Origin: CAZONU01 sp965370045
Lineage (GTDB): Bacteria; Planctomycetota; SZUA-567; JAKLDR01
NCBI GenBank assembly: GCA_965370045.1
Contig: CBDUSI010000079.1
Location: 1 to 21,134, forward strand
DNA length: 21,134 nt
Direction of reading: 5' to 3'
In this document: piece after piece, positions 14,178 through 21,134 of the stretch
Layout: each line of letters starts with the position of its first letter
Numbering within the stretch: the first letter of the stretch is position 1
Position numbers and translations under genes: made by a program
Notes under the pieces: generated by a model
Told to the model about the DNA's origin: nothing
The model's input: only the letters and a program-made list of their open reading frames with translations
The model's database searches: none

Positions 14178-14897
14178 TCACGGAGGCGCGCGTTCGTCGG
14201 GGTGGGGTGGGGCGTCTTCCTCATGCGACTCTGAAGGACCTTCCTGAGTGGCATCCCAGTCGATCGGAGGCGGCGGACAGACTCGGTATTCTTCCCCGCC
14301 TTCAAACGCCTCTTCCCAGGGCTCGACGCCGCTTTCCTCGCCGTAGCCGGCCTTGCGGATGCCTGCCAGCTCGCGGCCGAGCCCCTTGACCTTGGCGAGC
14401 GCAGCCGCGCCCCGCCGTTTCTTCGCGCTGCGCTCTCTCACCTCACTCCAGGCCGTCCACTTGAACCGCTCGCGGCAAAGATGCCGATAGTGTTGCAGTA
14501 TCTCCCGCGCCGCGCGCAGCACGACAAAGGGGTTCTCGTGATCCAGCAGTCCCGCGCACCTGTCCATCGCCGCCAGCACGTGCTCCCGGGCCCGCTCGAT
14601 GTCCGGGTCTTGGGAACCGCAGTGGGAACCGCAGATGGACGCTGATGAACGGAGATCATTCTCCGCGGAGACATCCATCGGCAAGACCTCGCGCGCCCCG
14701 CCGCGATCAGTGCCTGCATCTGCGCCTATCTGCGTCAATCCGCGGTTCCCGTTCTCCCTCTGTGGTGAGGTAAGCCGCAGGTGCGCCAGCATGGTCCGCG
14801 CGGCTTCCAGCGCGATTCGCTCGTTCTCGCTGCGGGCCAGCTCGGCCAGGCGGTCCAACGCCAGGGTCTCGTACTGCTCGCGCGTCATATCGCTCAT
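14178..14897 (-). CDS. hypothetical protein interrupted in frame by a repeat element
   Basis: A protein of about 239 residues that I do not recognise. Two helical segments share a pattern: RIALEAARTMLAHLR near the N-terminus and FVVLRAAREILQHYRHL in the middle, suggesting an internal duplication. Between them lie about 45 residues encoded by an inverted-repeat DNA element. The C-terminal third is basic and then acidic/proline-rich (PPPPIDWD onward). Start: the ATG at 14912 lies upstream of the predicted transcription start; the ATG at 14897, with AGGTGA 5 nt before it, is preferred. It has its own near-consensus promoter. The N-terminal pattern faintly recalls phage small-terminase-like helices, which is only a suggestion. 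Confidence 0.6.
   Translation of the reverse strand: MSDMTREQYETLALDRLAELARSENERIALEAARTMLAHLRLTSPQRENGNRGLTQIGADAGTDRGGAREVLPMDVSAENDLRSSASICGSHCGSQDPDIERAREHVLAAMDRCAGLLDHENPFVVLRAAREILQHYRHLCRERFKWTAWSEVRERSAKKRRGAAALAKVKGLGRELAGIRKAGYGEESGVEPWEEAFEGGEEYRVCPPPPIDWDATQEGPSESHEEDAPPHPDERAPP
14612..14766. repeat. inverted-repeat interspersed element inside a coding frame
   Basis: Segments 14624-14646 and 14728-14750 are inverted copies matching at 20 of 23 positions. The arms begin GGGAACCGC and enclose about 80 bp. The left arm is partly duplicated in tandem (GGGAACCGCAGT at 14612-14623, then GGGAACCGCAG). The right side continues into CTCTGTGGTGA. The words AACCGCGGATTGACGCAGAT and CACAGAG are typical of interspersed repeats in environmental bacterial genomes (from memory). 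The element keeps the host frame open. Confidence 0.7.
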
Positions 14898-14914
14898 CAT
14901 CGTCACCTGCATGT

Positions 14915-14943
14915 ATTATACACCGAACTATCGCGAATGTCAA
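14915..14943 (-). promoter_or_regulatory. consensus sigma-70 promoter of the hypothetical gene
   Basis: The minus strand has exact consensus boxes at optimal spacing: TTGACA (14938-14943), 17 bp, TATAAT (14915-14920). The start site near 14908 rules out the upstream ATG at 14912. TCGCGA, a possible half-operator, lies in the spacer (14931-14936) and recurs 31 bp away at 14962-14967. Confidence 0.75.
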
Positions 14944-15312
14944 GCAGAAAAGCAAGAATAATCGCGAACGGTCATTTGCGACCCGTTCGCCCTCCTGACC
15001 GCCTGATAACCCAACCCCATCCGCCACCCATTCTCAGAAGGAGTCGCGCGCGTCCCGCCGGGGATAATCCGGTTTCTCCCTTGACAACCGGCTGATCAAG
15101 AGGTAGAATGAATGACGTTCAGCGCATGAGATAGATTCTGGGCGGGCGTTAGCGAAGCTCCAAGGGAGAAGACCGTGGCGCAGCCAAATCAAACCGCGCG
15201 GCGCTCTTGGACTGGCAAAACGAGGGGTGCAGATATAATGGCCAGCCCCTTTCGAAGAACGCAAGGGGGGAGAGCCGAAGAGCGGCGCCGGCTCTTCTGG
15301 GGGGAGTAGTAG
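14944..15312. other. intergenic region with inverted repeat, promoter and leader
   Basis: About 370 bp without a convincing gene. From left: a perfect 8-bp inverted repeat GCGAACGG/CCGTTCGC (14964-14971 and 14983-14990, 11-nt loop); ordinary sequence to 15080; a plus-strand promoter at 15081-15109; then a leader of about 197 nt. The leader has hairpins CCCCTT/AAGGGG (15246-15251 with 15263-15268) and GAAGAGC/GCTCTTC (15277-15283 with 15291-15297) just before the ribosome-binding site. A lone TATAAT at 15234-15239 lacks a good -35. Confidence 0.6.
15081..15109 (+). promoter_or_regulatory. promoter of the activase-hydrolase operon
   Basis: TTGACA (15081-15086), a 17-bp spacer and TAGAAT (15104-15109). 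Transcription should start near 15116, which leaves a leader of about 197 nt before the ATG at 15313. Confidence 0.7.
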
Positions 15313-18300
15313 ATGGAAAGTCTGTATCTGGGAATCGATGTCGGCTCGGTAAGCGTTGACGCCGCGCTGGTGACTTCCGACGGCGAAGTAATCTGGGATA
15401 TCTACCGCCGGCACCGCGGCTCGCCGCTGGTGGTGGCCGCCGAGACCATCGACGCGGCCCTTGCGAAGATTAACGGCGGCAAGCTCGCCGGACTGGCCAC
15501 CACCGGCTCCGGCGGCAAGCTGGTCGCCGAGCAGGTCGGGGGCACCTTCATCAACGAGGTGGGCGCCGCCGCGCGGGCCTGCGCGCGCTTTCACCCCGAG
15601 GCGCGCACGCTGGTGGACATGGGCGGCGAGGACTCCAAGCTGATCCTCTTCGAGCCCTCGGAAAACGGCCAGCTGCGCGTGGCCGACTTCAGCATGAACA
15701 CGGTCTGCGCCGCGGGCACCGGCAGTTTCCTCGACGAGCAGGCCGCCCGGCTGGGGCTGGACATCGAGAACGAGTTCGGCGAGCTGGCCCTCAAGAGCGA
15801 GAAACCGCCGGCCATCGCCGGGCGCTGCGCGGTCTTCGCCAAGACCGACATGATCCACCTGCAGCAGATGGCCACCCCGGATTATGATATAGTCGCCGGG
15901 CTGTGCTTCGCGCTGGCCCGCACCTTCCGCAGCAACATCGGCCGCGGCAAGGACTTCGTCGCCCCGGTGGTCTTCCAGGGCGGGGTGGCCGCCAACCGGG
16001 GCATGATCCGCGCCTTCCGTGAAGTGCTGGGGCTGGCCGACGGCGAGCTGGTTGTCCCCGAACGCCACGGAACGATGGGCGCCATCGGCGCGGCGCTTGA
16101 GCTGGCCTCCTCGCCCGCCGCCGGCAACGGAAGCAGCCCCGCCTTCAGCGGCACCGAGCCGCTTCTGGAGTACGCCCGCGCCAAGGGCGACTGGGAACAT
16201 CACGCCGCGCTGCCCGCGCAGGACTACGTCCGCGAAATCGAGGCCGCGCCCCTGCCCGAAGGAAATGACGTCATCGACGGCTACCTGGGCCTGGACGTCG
16301 GCTCGATAAGCACCAACGTAGTGGTAATCGACTCCGAGGGAACCGTGCTGGCCCGCCGCTACCTGATGACCGCCGGCCGGCCGCTGGAGGCGGTTCGCAA
16401 GGGACTGGCCCAGGTCGGCGAGGAACTCGGCGAGCGCGTTCGCGTGAAGGGGGCCTGCACCACCGGCTCGGGCCGTTACCTCACCGCCGACTACGTGGGC
16501 GCGGACCTCACCAAGAACGAGATCACCGCCCACGCCACCGGCGCGGCCTTCGTGGACCCTGAGGTGGACACCATCTTCGAGATCGGCGGGCAGGACTCCA
16601 AGTACATCCGCCTGGAGGCCGGGGCCATCGTCGACTTCACCATGAACAAGGTCTGCGCCGCGGGCACCGGCAGCTTCCTGGAGGAGCAGGCCAACAAGCT
16701 GAGAGTGAACGTCAAGGGCGAGTTCGCCGATCTGGCGCTCTCATCCCAGCGACCCGCGGTCCTCGGCGAGCGCTGCACGGTGTTCATGGAGAGCAACCTG
16801 AACCTCGCCCAGCAGAAGGGCGTGCCCAAGCCGGACCTGCTCGCGGGGCTGTCCTACTCGGTGGTTACCAACTACCTCAACCGCGTGGTCGAGAACCGCT
16901 CGGTGGGCGAGCACATCTTCTTCCAGGGCGGCACCGCCGCCAACAAGGCGGTCAAGGCGGCCTTCGAGGCGGTCACCGGCAAACCCATCACCGTCCCCCC
17001 GCACCACGACGTGCTCGGCGCGGTGGGCTGCGCGCTCCTGGCCCGCGAGAACCACCTGGCCACCGGCCGGGAGAGCACCTTCGTGGGCTTCGACCTCTCG
17101 AAGCGCACCTACACCATGAAGAGCTTCGAGTGCAAGAAGTGCGCCAACAACTGCGAGATCCACGTGGTGGAGGTCGCCGGCGAGAGCCGCAAGCTCTTCT
17201 ACGGCGACCGCTGCGGGCGCTACGACGAGACCCGCAAGAGTTCCGCCGGCCGTCACCTGCCGGACCTCTTCGCCGAACGCACCAAGCTGCTGCTGGAGTC
17301 CGGCGCGGTGGGCGTCGCGGGGCGCGAGCGCGGCACGGTGGGCATCCCGCAGATGACCTTCTTCCACGAGTACTTCCCCTTCTGGCGGGCCCTTTTCGAG
17401 AAGCTCGGCTACCGGGTGGTCACCAGCGCGGATACCAACCGCAAGATCATCCACCAGGGGGTGGAGCACACCACCGCGGAGACCTGCCTGCCCATCAAGG
17501 TGGCCCACGGGCACGTGGCCGATCTGCTGGAGAAGGACGTCGATTACCTCTTCCTGCCCAGCATAGTGGACACCCCCGGACTGTGCACCGAGATGGAGCG
17601 CAGCTACATGTGTCCCTACGTGCAGTCGGTGCCCTACATCCTGGGCTCGGCCATGGACCTCGAGGAACACGCCGAGGTGCTCAAGCCCATCGTGCACATG
17701 GACCGGGGGCGCGCGTCGCTGCTCAAGGAACTGCTGCCCACCGCCAAGCGCCTGGGCCTGGGCCGCGCCGACCTCAAGCGAGCCCTGGACGCCGCCGAGG
17801 ACGCCCAGCGCCGCTTCGTGCGCGAGTGCGAGGCCCGCGGCCGCGACGTCCTGGCGCTCCTGAGCGAGGGCCAGCGGGCCATCGTGATCGTCAGCCGCCC
17901 CTACAACGGCTGCGACGCGGGCATGAACCTGGACCTGCCCGCCAAGCTGCGGGACCTCGACTGCCTGGCGATACCCATGGACTTCCTGCCGCTGGGGGGG
18001 GTGGACCTCTCCCGCGACTGGTGGCACATGTACTGGAAGTACGGCCAGAAGATCCTGGCCGCCGCAAAAATAATCGCCGAGGACAAGCGCCTCAACGCGC
18101 TGTACATCACCAACTTCGGCTGCGGGCCGGACAGCTTCATCCTCAAGTTCTTCGCCAAGGAGCTGGGCACCGATCCGTATTTGCAGATCGAGATCGACGA
18201 GCACTCCTCCGACGTGGGGGCCATCACCCGCTGCGAGGCCTACCTGGACAGCCTCAAGAACGTGCGCGTCACCGAGCGCCCCGCCTACCGCTCCTACGAG

Positions 18301-19548
18301 GGCCCACTGGCCTCGCCCGTCGGCGAGCGGCGCACCGTCTACCTGCCCTACATGGACGACCACGCCATCGTCATGGCCGCGGCCATGCGCGCCGGGGGCC
18401 TGGAAGCCGAGTCCCTGCCGATCAGCGACGAGGAGAGCCTGCGCCTGGGCCGGCGGCACACCTCCGGCAAGGAGTGCTACCCCTGCGTGATCACCACCGG
18501 GGACCTCCTCAAGAAGGTCTTCGAGCCGGGCTTCGACCCCAAGAAGGCGGCCTTCTTCCTTCCCTCCTCCATGGGCCCCTGCCGCTTCGGGCAGTACAAC
18601 AAGTTCCAGCGCATGGTCCTGGACGACCTCGGTTTCCAGGACGTCAAGATAATGGCCTTCGACCAGGACAAGGGCTTCCACGCCGACACCGACAAGCTCG
18701 GCCCCGGCTTCCTGCGCCGCGCCTGGGGCGCGGTGGTGGCCGTCGACGCCCTGGGCAAGCTGCTCCGCGAGGTCCGCCCGCGGGAGACCGAAGCCGGCTC
18801 GACCGACCGGGTCTACCAGAAGGCCCTGGGCCGCCTGGTGCGGGTCATCGAGTCCAAGGGCGACCTGGTCTCCCCGCTGGTGGATATCTGCGAGGAGTTC
18901 TCCGCGCTGCCCGCCGACCGCGACAGCGTCAGGCCGCGCATCGGGGTCATCGGCGAGGTTTACGTGCGCTGCCACCAGTTCGCCAACGAGTACACCGTGC
19001 GCAAGATCGAGGAGCTCGGCGGCGAGGCGGTGATCCCGCCCTTCGAGGAGTGGCTCAACTACATCTCCTGGGAGCGGCGCACCGAGAGCCGCCGCCGCGG
19101 GAAGTGGGGCGCGCTGATGCGCGAGCTGGTCAGCGGCCACGTGCAGAAGCGCGACCGCCAGCGCATCCTGGATATCTTCCGCGGGCACATCCGCGGGCGG
19201 CTGACGGAGCTGCCCACCGAGGAGGTGCTCAAGCGCGCCGACCCCTACATCCACTGGACGGTGAAGGGCGAGGCCTGCCTGTCGGTGGGCCGCGCGGTGG
19301 AGTACGTCGAGGACGACTTCGCCGGGGTGGTCAACATGGCGCCCTTCGGCTGCATGCCCTCGACCATCGTGGCCTCGCTCACCCGCAAGTTCCGGCAGGA
19401 CCACCGCAGCATCCCCTGGCTGGACCTCTACTTCGACGGCACCATGCAGGCCGGCACGCAGACGCGGCTGGAGGCGTTCATGGCCCAGGCCGCAGACTTC
19501 GCACGCGCCCACGCCGGGCGGGGGACCCCCATGAAGGCCACCACTTGA
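15313..19548 (+). CDS. two-headed 2-hydroxyacyl-CoA dehydratase activase-related protein
   Basis: A 1411-residue protein of the BadF/BadG/BcrA/BcrD ATPase superfamily. Two ASKHA-type activase domains lie in tandem: about 5-265 (YLGIDVGSVSVDAALV) and about 322-585 (YLGLDVGSISTNVVVI). Each has the CAAGTGSF cluster cysteine and a second Cys 40 residues on (Cys132/172 and Cys448/488). This is the HgdC arrangement that holds one [4Fe-4S] cluster between subunits. A Cys-x2-Cys-x3-Cys motif (607, 610, 614) leads into a DUF2229-like part (IPQMTFFHEYFPFWRALFEKLGYRVV) and an HgdB/HgdA-like C-terminal half (VSRPYNGCDAGMNLDLP, then SGKECYPCVITTGDLLKK). The length is normal for this giant family. Known activases use ATP to drive low-potential electron transfer to dehydratases; the target here is unknown and no dehydratase genes are nearby. 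GGGGGGAG lies 6 nt before the ATG. Confidence 0.93.
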   Translation: MESLYLGIDVGSVSVDAALVTSDGEVIWDIYRRHRGSPLVVAAETIDAALAKINGGKLAGLATTGSGGKLVAEQVGGTFINEVGAAARACARFHPEARTLVDMGGEDSKLILFEPSENGQLRVADFSMNTVCAAGTGSFLDEQAARLGLDIENEFGELALKSEKPPAIAGRCAVFAKTDMIHLQQMATPDYDIVAGLCFALARTFRSNIGRGKDFVAPVVFQGGVAANRGMIRAFREVLGLADGELVVPERHGTMGAIGAALELASSPAAGNGSSPAFSGTEPLLEYARAKGDWEHHAALPAQDYVREIEAAPLPEGNDVIDGYLGLDVGSISTNVVVIDSEGTVLARRYLMTAGRPLEAVRKGLAQVGEELGERVRVKGACTTGSGRYLTADYVGADLTKNEITAHATGAAFVDPEVDTIFEIGGQDSKYIRLEAGAIVDFTMNKVCAAGTGSFLEEQANKLRVNVKGEFADLALSSQRPAVLGERCTVFMESNLNLAQQKGVPKPDLLAGLSYSVVTNYLNRVVENRSVGEHIFFQGGTAANKAVKAAFEAVTGKPITVPPHHDVLGAVGCALLARENHLATGRESTFVGFDLSKRTYTMKSFECKKCANNCEIHVVEVAGESRKLFYGDRCGRYDETRKSSAGRHLPDLFAERTKLLLESGAVGVAGRERGTVGIPQMTFFHEYFPFWRALFEKLGYRVVTSADTNRKIIHQGVEHTTAETCLPIKVAHGHVADLLEKDVDYLFLPSIVDTPGLCTEMERSYMCPYVQSVPYILGSAMDLEEHAEVLKPIVHMDRGRASLLKELLPTAKRLGLGRADLKRALDAAEDAQRRFVRECEARGRDVLALLSEGQRAIVIVSRPYNGCDAGMNLDLPAKLRDLDCLAIPMDFLPLGGVDLSRDWWHMYWKYGQKILAAAKIIAEDKRLNALYITNFGCGPDSFILKFFAKELGTDPYLQIEIDEHSSDVGAITRCEAYLDSLKNVRVTERPAYRSYEGPLASPVGERRTVYLPYMDDHAIVMAAAMRAGGLEAESLPISDEESLRLGRRHTSGKECYPCVITTGDLLKKVFEPGFDPKKAAFFLPSSMGPCRFGQYNKFQRMVLDDLGFQDVKIMAFDQDKGFHADTDKLGPGFLRRAWGAVVAVDALGKLLREVRPRETEAGSTDRVYQKALGRLVRVIESKGDLVSPLVDICEEFSALPADRDSVRPRIGVIGEVYVRCHQFANEYTVRKIEELGGEAVIPPFEEWLNYISWERRTESRRRGKWGALMRELVSGHVQKRDRQRILDIFRGHIRGRLTELPTEEVLKRADPYIHWTVKGEACLSVGRAVEYVEDDFAGVVNMAPFGCMPSTIVASLTRKFRQDHRSIPWLDLYFDGTMQAGTQTRLEAFMAQAADFARAHAGRGTPMKATT

Positions 19549-20219
19549 AGGTCCGCCGCCTGCAGGTCGGCGCGCTGGCCACCAACTGCTACCTGGCCTG
19601 GAACGAAGAAGCCGCCCCGGGCTCCGACGGCGGGCGGCCCTGCCTGGTCGTCGACCCCGGCGCCGAGGCGCGCACCATAATCGCCGAACTCGAAAAGCAA
19701 AAGCTGACCCCCGAGCTGATCGTCGCCACCCACTGCCACGGCGACCACATCGGCGCGCTGGACGGCCTGCTGGAAGCCTACCCCGAGACGCCCTTCGCGG
19801 TCGGCGACCCCGAGCGCGAGTGGCCGGGCGACCCGGTGCGCAATCTTTCTTATGGCTTCGGCTTGCCGGCGCGCTTCAGCGCGCCCACGCGATTGCTCTC
19901 CGGCGGCGAAGAGTTGGAAACGGCCGGGCTCAAGTTCAAGGTGCTGGAGGTCCCCGGTCACTCCCCCGGCTCGGTGGCGCTTTATTGCGAAGAGGGTGGG
20001 GCGGTTTTCACCGGCGACGCGCTCTTTGCCCATAATGTTGGAATCGGCCGCACCGACCTGCCCGGCGGGAACACGCAGCAGCTGCTTGACTCCATCCGCG
20101 AGAAGCTCTTCACGCTGCCCGAGGACACCATAGTCTGGCCGGGCCACGCCAACCGCTGCCGCATCGGCGTCGAGCGCAAGAGCAATATAGAGGTCGGCGA
20201 GGACGCGCCTGGCTGGTGA
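19545..20219 (+). CDS. metallo-beta-lactamase-fold hydrolase, glyoxalase II-like
   Basis: A 224-residue MBL-fold protein of the hydroxyacylglutathione hydrolase/YcbL type, which hydrolyses thioesters such as S-lactoylglutathione in known members. The full dinuclear metal set is visible: THCHGDH (His63, His65, Asp67, His68), His139 in GHSPGS, Asp158 in TGDALF and His201 in WPGHA. GIGRTDLPGGN is typical of the single-domain subfamily. The start is TTG at 19545, overlapping the upstream TGA (TTGA) with GAAGG 7 nt before it, so translation is coupled to the activase-like gene. It lacks the C-terminal glutathione-binding helices of classic GloB. A CoA or other thioester substrate would fit the neighbour, but this is inference. 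Confidence 0.9.
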   Translation: MKVRRLQVGALATNCYLAWNEEAAPGSDGGRPCLVVDPGAEARTIIAELEKQKLTPELIVATHCHGDHIGALDGLLEAYPETPFAVGDPEREWPGDPVRNLSYGFGLPARFSAPTRLLSGGEELETAGLKFKVLEVPGHSPGSVALYCEEGGAVFTGDALFAHNVGIGRTDLPGGNTQQLLDSIREKLFTLPEDTIVWPGHANRCRIGVERKSNIEVGEDAPGW

Positions 20220-20234
20220 GCGGGGCAGTATAGA

Positions 20235-20339
20235 CTAGGCTGTGTCTGACAAATGCCGATGCGGCCCCCCAGGTCCCGGCAAGCGGGTGATAGGAGGACG
20301 CTTGGCACCCCAAGATGGGGATTGTCAGACACAGCCTAG
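20235..20339. mobile_element. 105-bp MITE with 18-bp perfect terminal inverted repeats
   Basis: CTAGGCTGTGTCTGACAA (20235-20252) is repeated perfectly in inverse orientation at 20322-20339. The core of about 69 bp has no coding capacity and includes a small hairpin CTTGG/CCAAG. The outer CTAG on each side is a palindrome. It may be a 4-bp YTAR-type target duplication as left by IS5-family transposases, or part of the repeat; the sequence alone cannot decide. No transposase is in the window, so the element would be moved in trans. Confidence 0.8.
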
Positions 20340-20387
20340 CCGCCCCCGGCGGTAGTACGTCGGCCTCAATGACCTTGTTGGGGGTGG

Positions 20388-21098
20388 CTACGTATTCCTG
20401 CCCCGCATGTCTCGTACCTGCAAGTTGACGCCAGACGTCGATTTTACGACGTTCGGCATGACCGTATCCCAGACGGCACCGGGCCTGTCGTCGAACACCT
20501 CAATTCCAAGGTCATGGCGGGAAATGCGCAGGCCGGAGCAATTGTTACCGATGGTGCCAGCGCTCTTAGTAGCGGCGGCGCGAATAAGAGCGACCGACGC
20601 GTCGAACACTTGCCTGGGGTCCTCCTTGATCGCCACCGCATCAAGTTGATTGCACAGGTCGTCTTCTGCGACAGCGGGCGTCCGCTGACCGAGAAGGAAA
20701 ATGCAGCAGTCCTCTCGGAGACGATCAACATTGTAAGTCTTGTGGTGCGTCGTGAAAAACGGCCGAGCTTCCACTGCTTCACATTGCTGATTTAGGCAAT
20801 TATGGATCACACAGTTGAAAGACGTCTCGTGTACGAATCCGGATATCTGCACCGCAAGCTGGAGCTCTTCAGAATCAAGATCATACTTGCTTTTCAGATG
20901 GTCGATTCGTGGCTGCAGCTGGCTTCGGAAATCATTGATATGAGAGTTGATGTCGTGGTGCGAATCAGCAGTTGCGCCCGCAACGTCGGTCAGCCAATCG
21001 AGAGTGTCATCAACAATACGGCCATGTTCCTCGGCATCGGAATCGACAATCCCAGCTATACCCGAGAAGCTAACTGCGACTCTAGAGCATTTTAGCAT
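20388..21098 (-). CDS. hypothetical protein, lower-GC accessory gene
   Basis: A 236-residue soluble protein with mixed, natural-looking composition, eight Cys and several His. I do not recognise it firmly. The stretch from WLTDVAGATADSHHDINSHINDFRS to ELQLAVQISGFVH has the helix-then-strand pattern of DUF4279-type proteins (a helix pair, then a strand and a short helix); this is weak. The ATG at 21098 has GGAG 7 nt upstream, and that GGAG lies in one arm of a hairpin (21104-21121). G+C is lower than in the core genes, and the gene lies next to a MITE, both signs of an acquired segment. Confidence 0.6.
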   Translation of the reverse strand: MLKCSRVAVSFSGIAGIVDSDAEEHGRIVDDTLDWLTDVAGATADSHHDINSHINDFRSQLQPRIDHLKSKYDLDSEELQLAVQISGFVHETSFNCVIHNCLNQQCEAVEARPFFTTHHKTYNVDRLREDCCIFLLGQRTPAVAEDDLCNQLDAVAIKEDPRQVFDASVALIRAAATKSAGTIGNNCSGLRISRHDLGIEVFDDRPGAVWDTVMPNVVKSTSGVNLQVRDMRGRNT

Positions 21099-21103
21099 TG
21101 AGT

Positions 21104-21121
21104 AACTCCGTAGCCGGAGTT
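21104..21121. promoter_or_regulatory. perfect inverted repeat over the ribosome-binding site
   Basis: AACTCCG-TAGC-CGGAGTT is a perfect 7-bp stem with a 4-nt loop. On the minus strand the GGAG of its 3' arm is the likely Shine-Dalgarno of the gene starting at 21098, so the stem could block translation. On the plus strand the stem is followed by TTTG, so a weak terminator for plus-strand transcription is the alternative reading. Confidence 0.5.
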
Positions 21122-21134
21122 TTGTAACCAGCCA

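Noticed and set aside
14898..14912. ATG at 14912 as the start of the hypothetical gene.
   Set aside because: It lies upstream of the start site set by the consensus promoter; the ATG at 14897 with AGGTGA fits better.
15116..15312. The leader before the activase gene as 6S RNA or a known riboswitch.
   Set aside because: The ends do not pair in a long rod with a central bubble, and no known aptamer core was recognised.
13933..20363. The 12-mer GTAGTACGTCGG occurs at 13933-13944 and 20352-20363, possibly island attachment sites.
   Set aside because: Twelve identical bases twice in 21 kb are expected by chance, and the flanks do not match.
1..21134. CRISPR arrays, tRNA or rRNA genes.
   Set aside because: No regularly spaced direct repeats, no cloverleaf with TTCGAATC-type arm and no rRNA conserved segment were seen on either strand.

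Overview
The window is high-GC bacterial chromosome, roughly two thirds or more G+C over most of its length. It carries core genes plus two pieces that look acquired. The gene set (sigma-54, a 2-hydroxyacyl-CoA dehydratase activase-like giant protein, bacterial 4.5S RNA, PgsA, ABC-2 export genes) suggests an uncultured, probably anaerobic bacterium. Nothing here fixes the phylum. Promoters are easy to read: six good sigma-70-type sites, with -35 TTGACA/TTGACT/TTGCGC/TTGCGG, 16-17 bp spacers and -10 TATAAT/TAGAAT/TACATT.

Region 1 (1-7500, minus strand) is a dense gene train: 4.5S SRP RNA, then dnaX, ebfC, recR, rpoN, rsmD, a TPR protein and a membrane coiled-coil protein. Most junctions are 1-4 nt overlaps or gaps of 15 nt or less. 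The ffs-dnaX-ebfC-recR order is a classic bacterial arrangement linking protein targeting, replication clamp loading and recombination repair. Here rpoN and rsmD follow it directly.

Region 2 (7550-10650, plus strand) is a three-gene unit: ABC ATPase, ABC-2 permease and a TPR-like membrane-anchored protein. It is driven by a promoter so close to the ATG that the message should be leaderless. It converges on region 3 (10513-12106, minus strand), which holds pgsA and a zinc-ribbon membrane protein. The two convergent genes overlap by 140 bp.

Region 4 (about 12150-15000, minus strand) is accessory. A compositionally distinct two-gene module encodes a DUF262 (GmrS/ParB-like) protein and a HEPN-domain protein with the RNAIAH motif. 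It has its own promoter and a palindromic operator candidate, and is the best candidate for a defence system in the window. Beside it is an unrecognised gene with a near-consensus promoter. An inverted-repeat interspersed element lies inside its reading frame.

Region 5 (15081-20219, plus strand) has a sigma-70 promoter, an approximately 200-nt structured leader, a 1411-residue protein with two activase heads, and a translationally coupled metallo-beta-lactamase-fold hydrolase of glyoxalase II type.

Region 6 (20235-21134) contains a 105-bp MITE with 18-bp perfect terminal inverted repeats, then an unrecognised lower-GC gene on the minus strand whose Shine-Dalgarno lies in a hairpin. No tRNA, rRNA, CRISPR array or intact transposase was seen.
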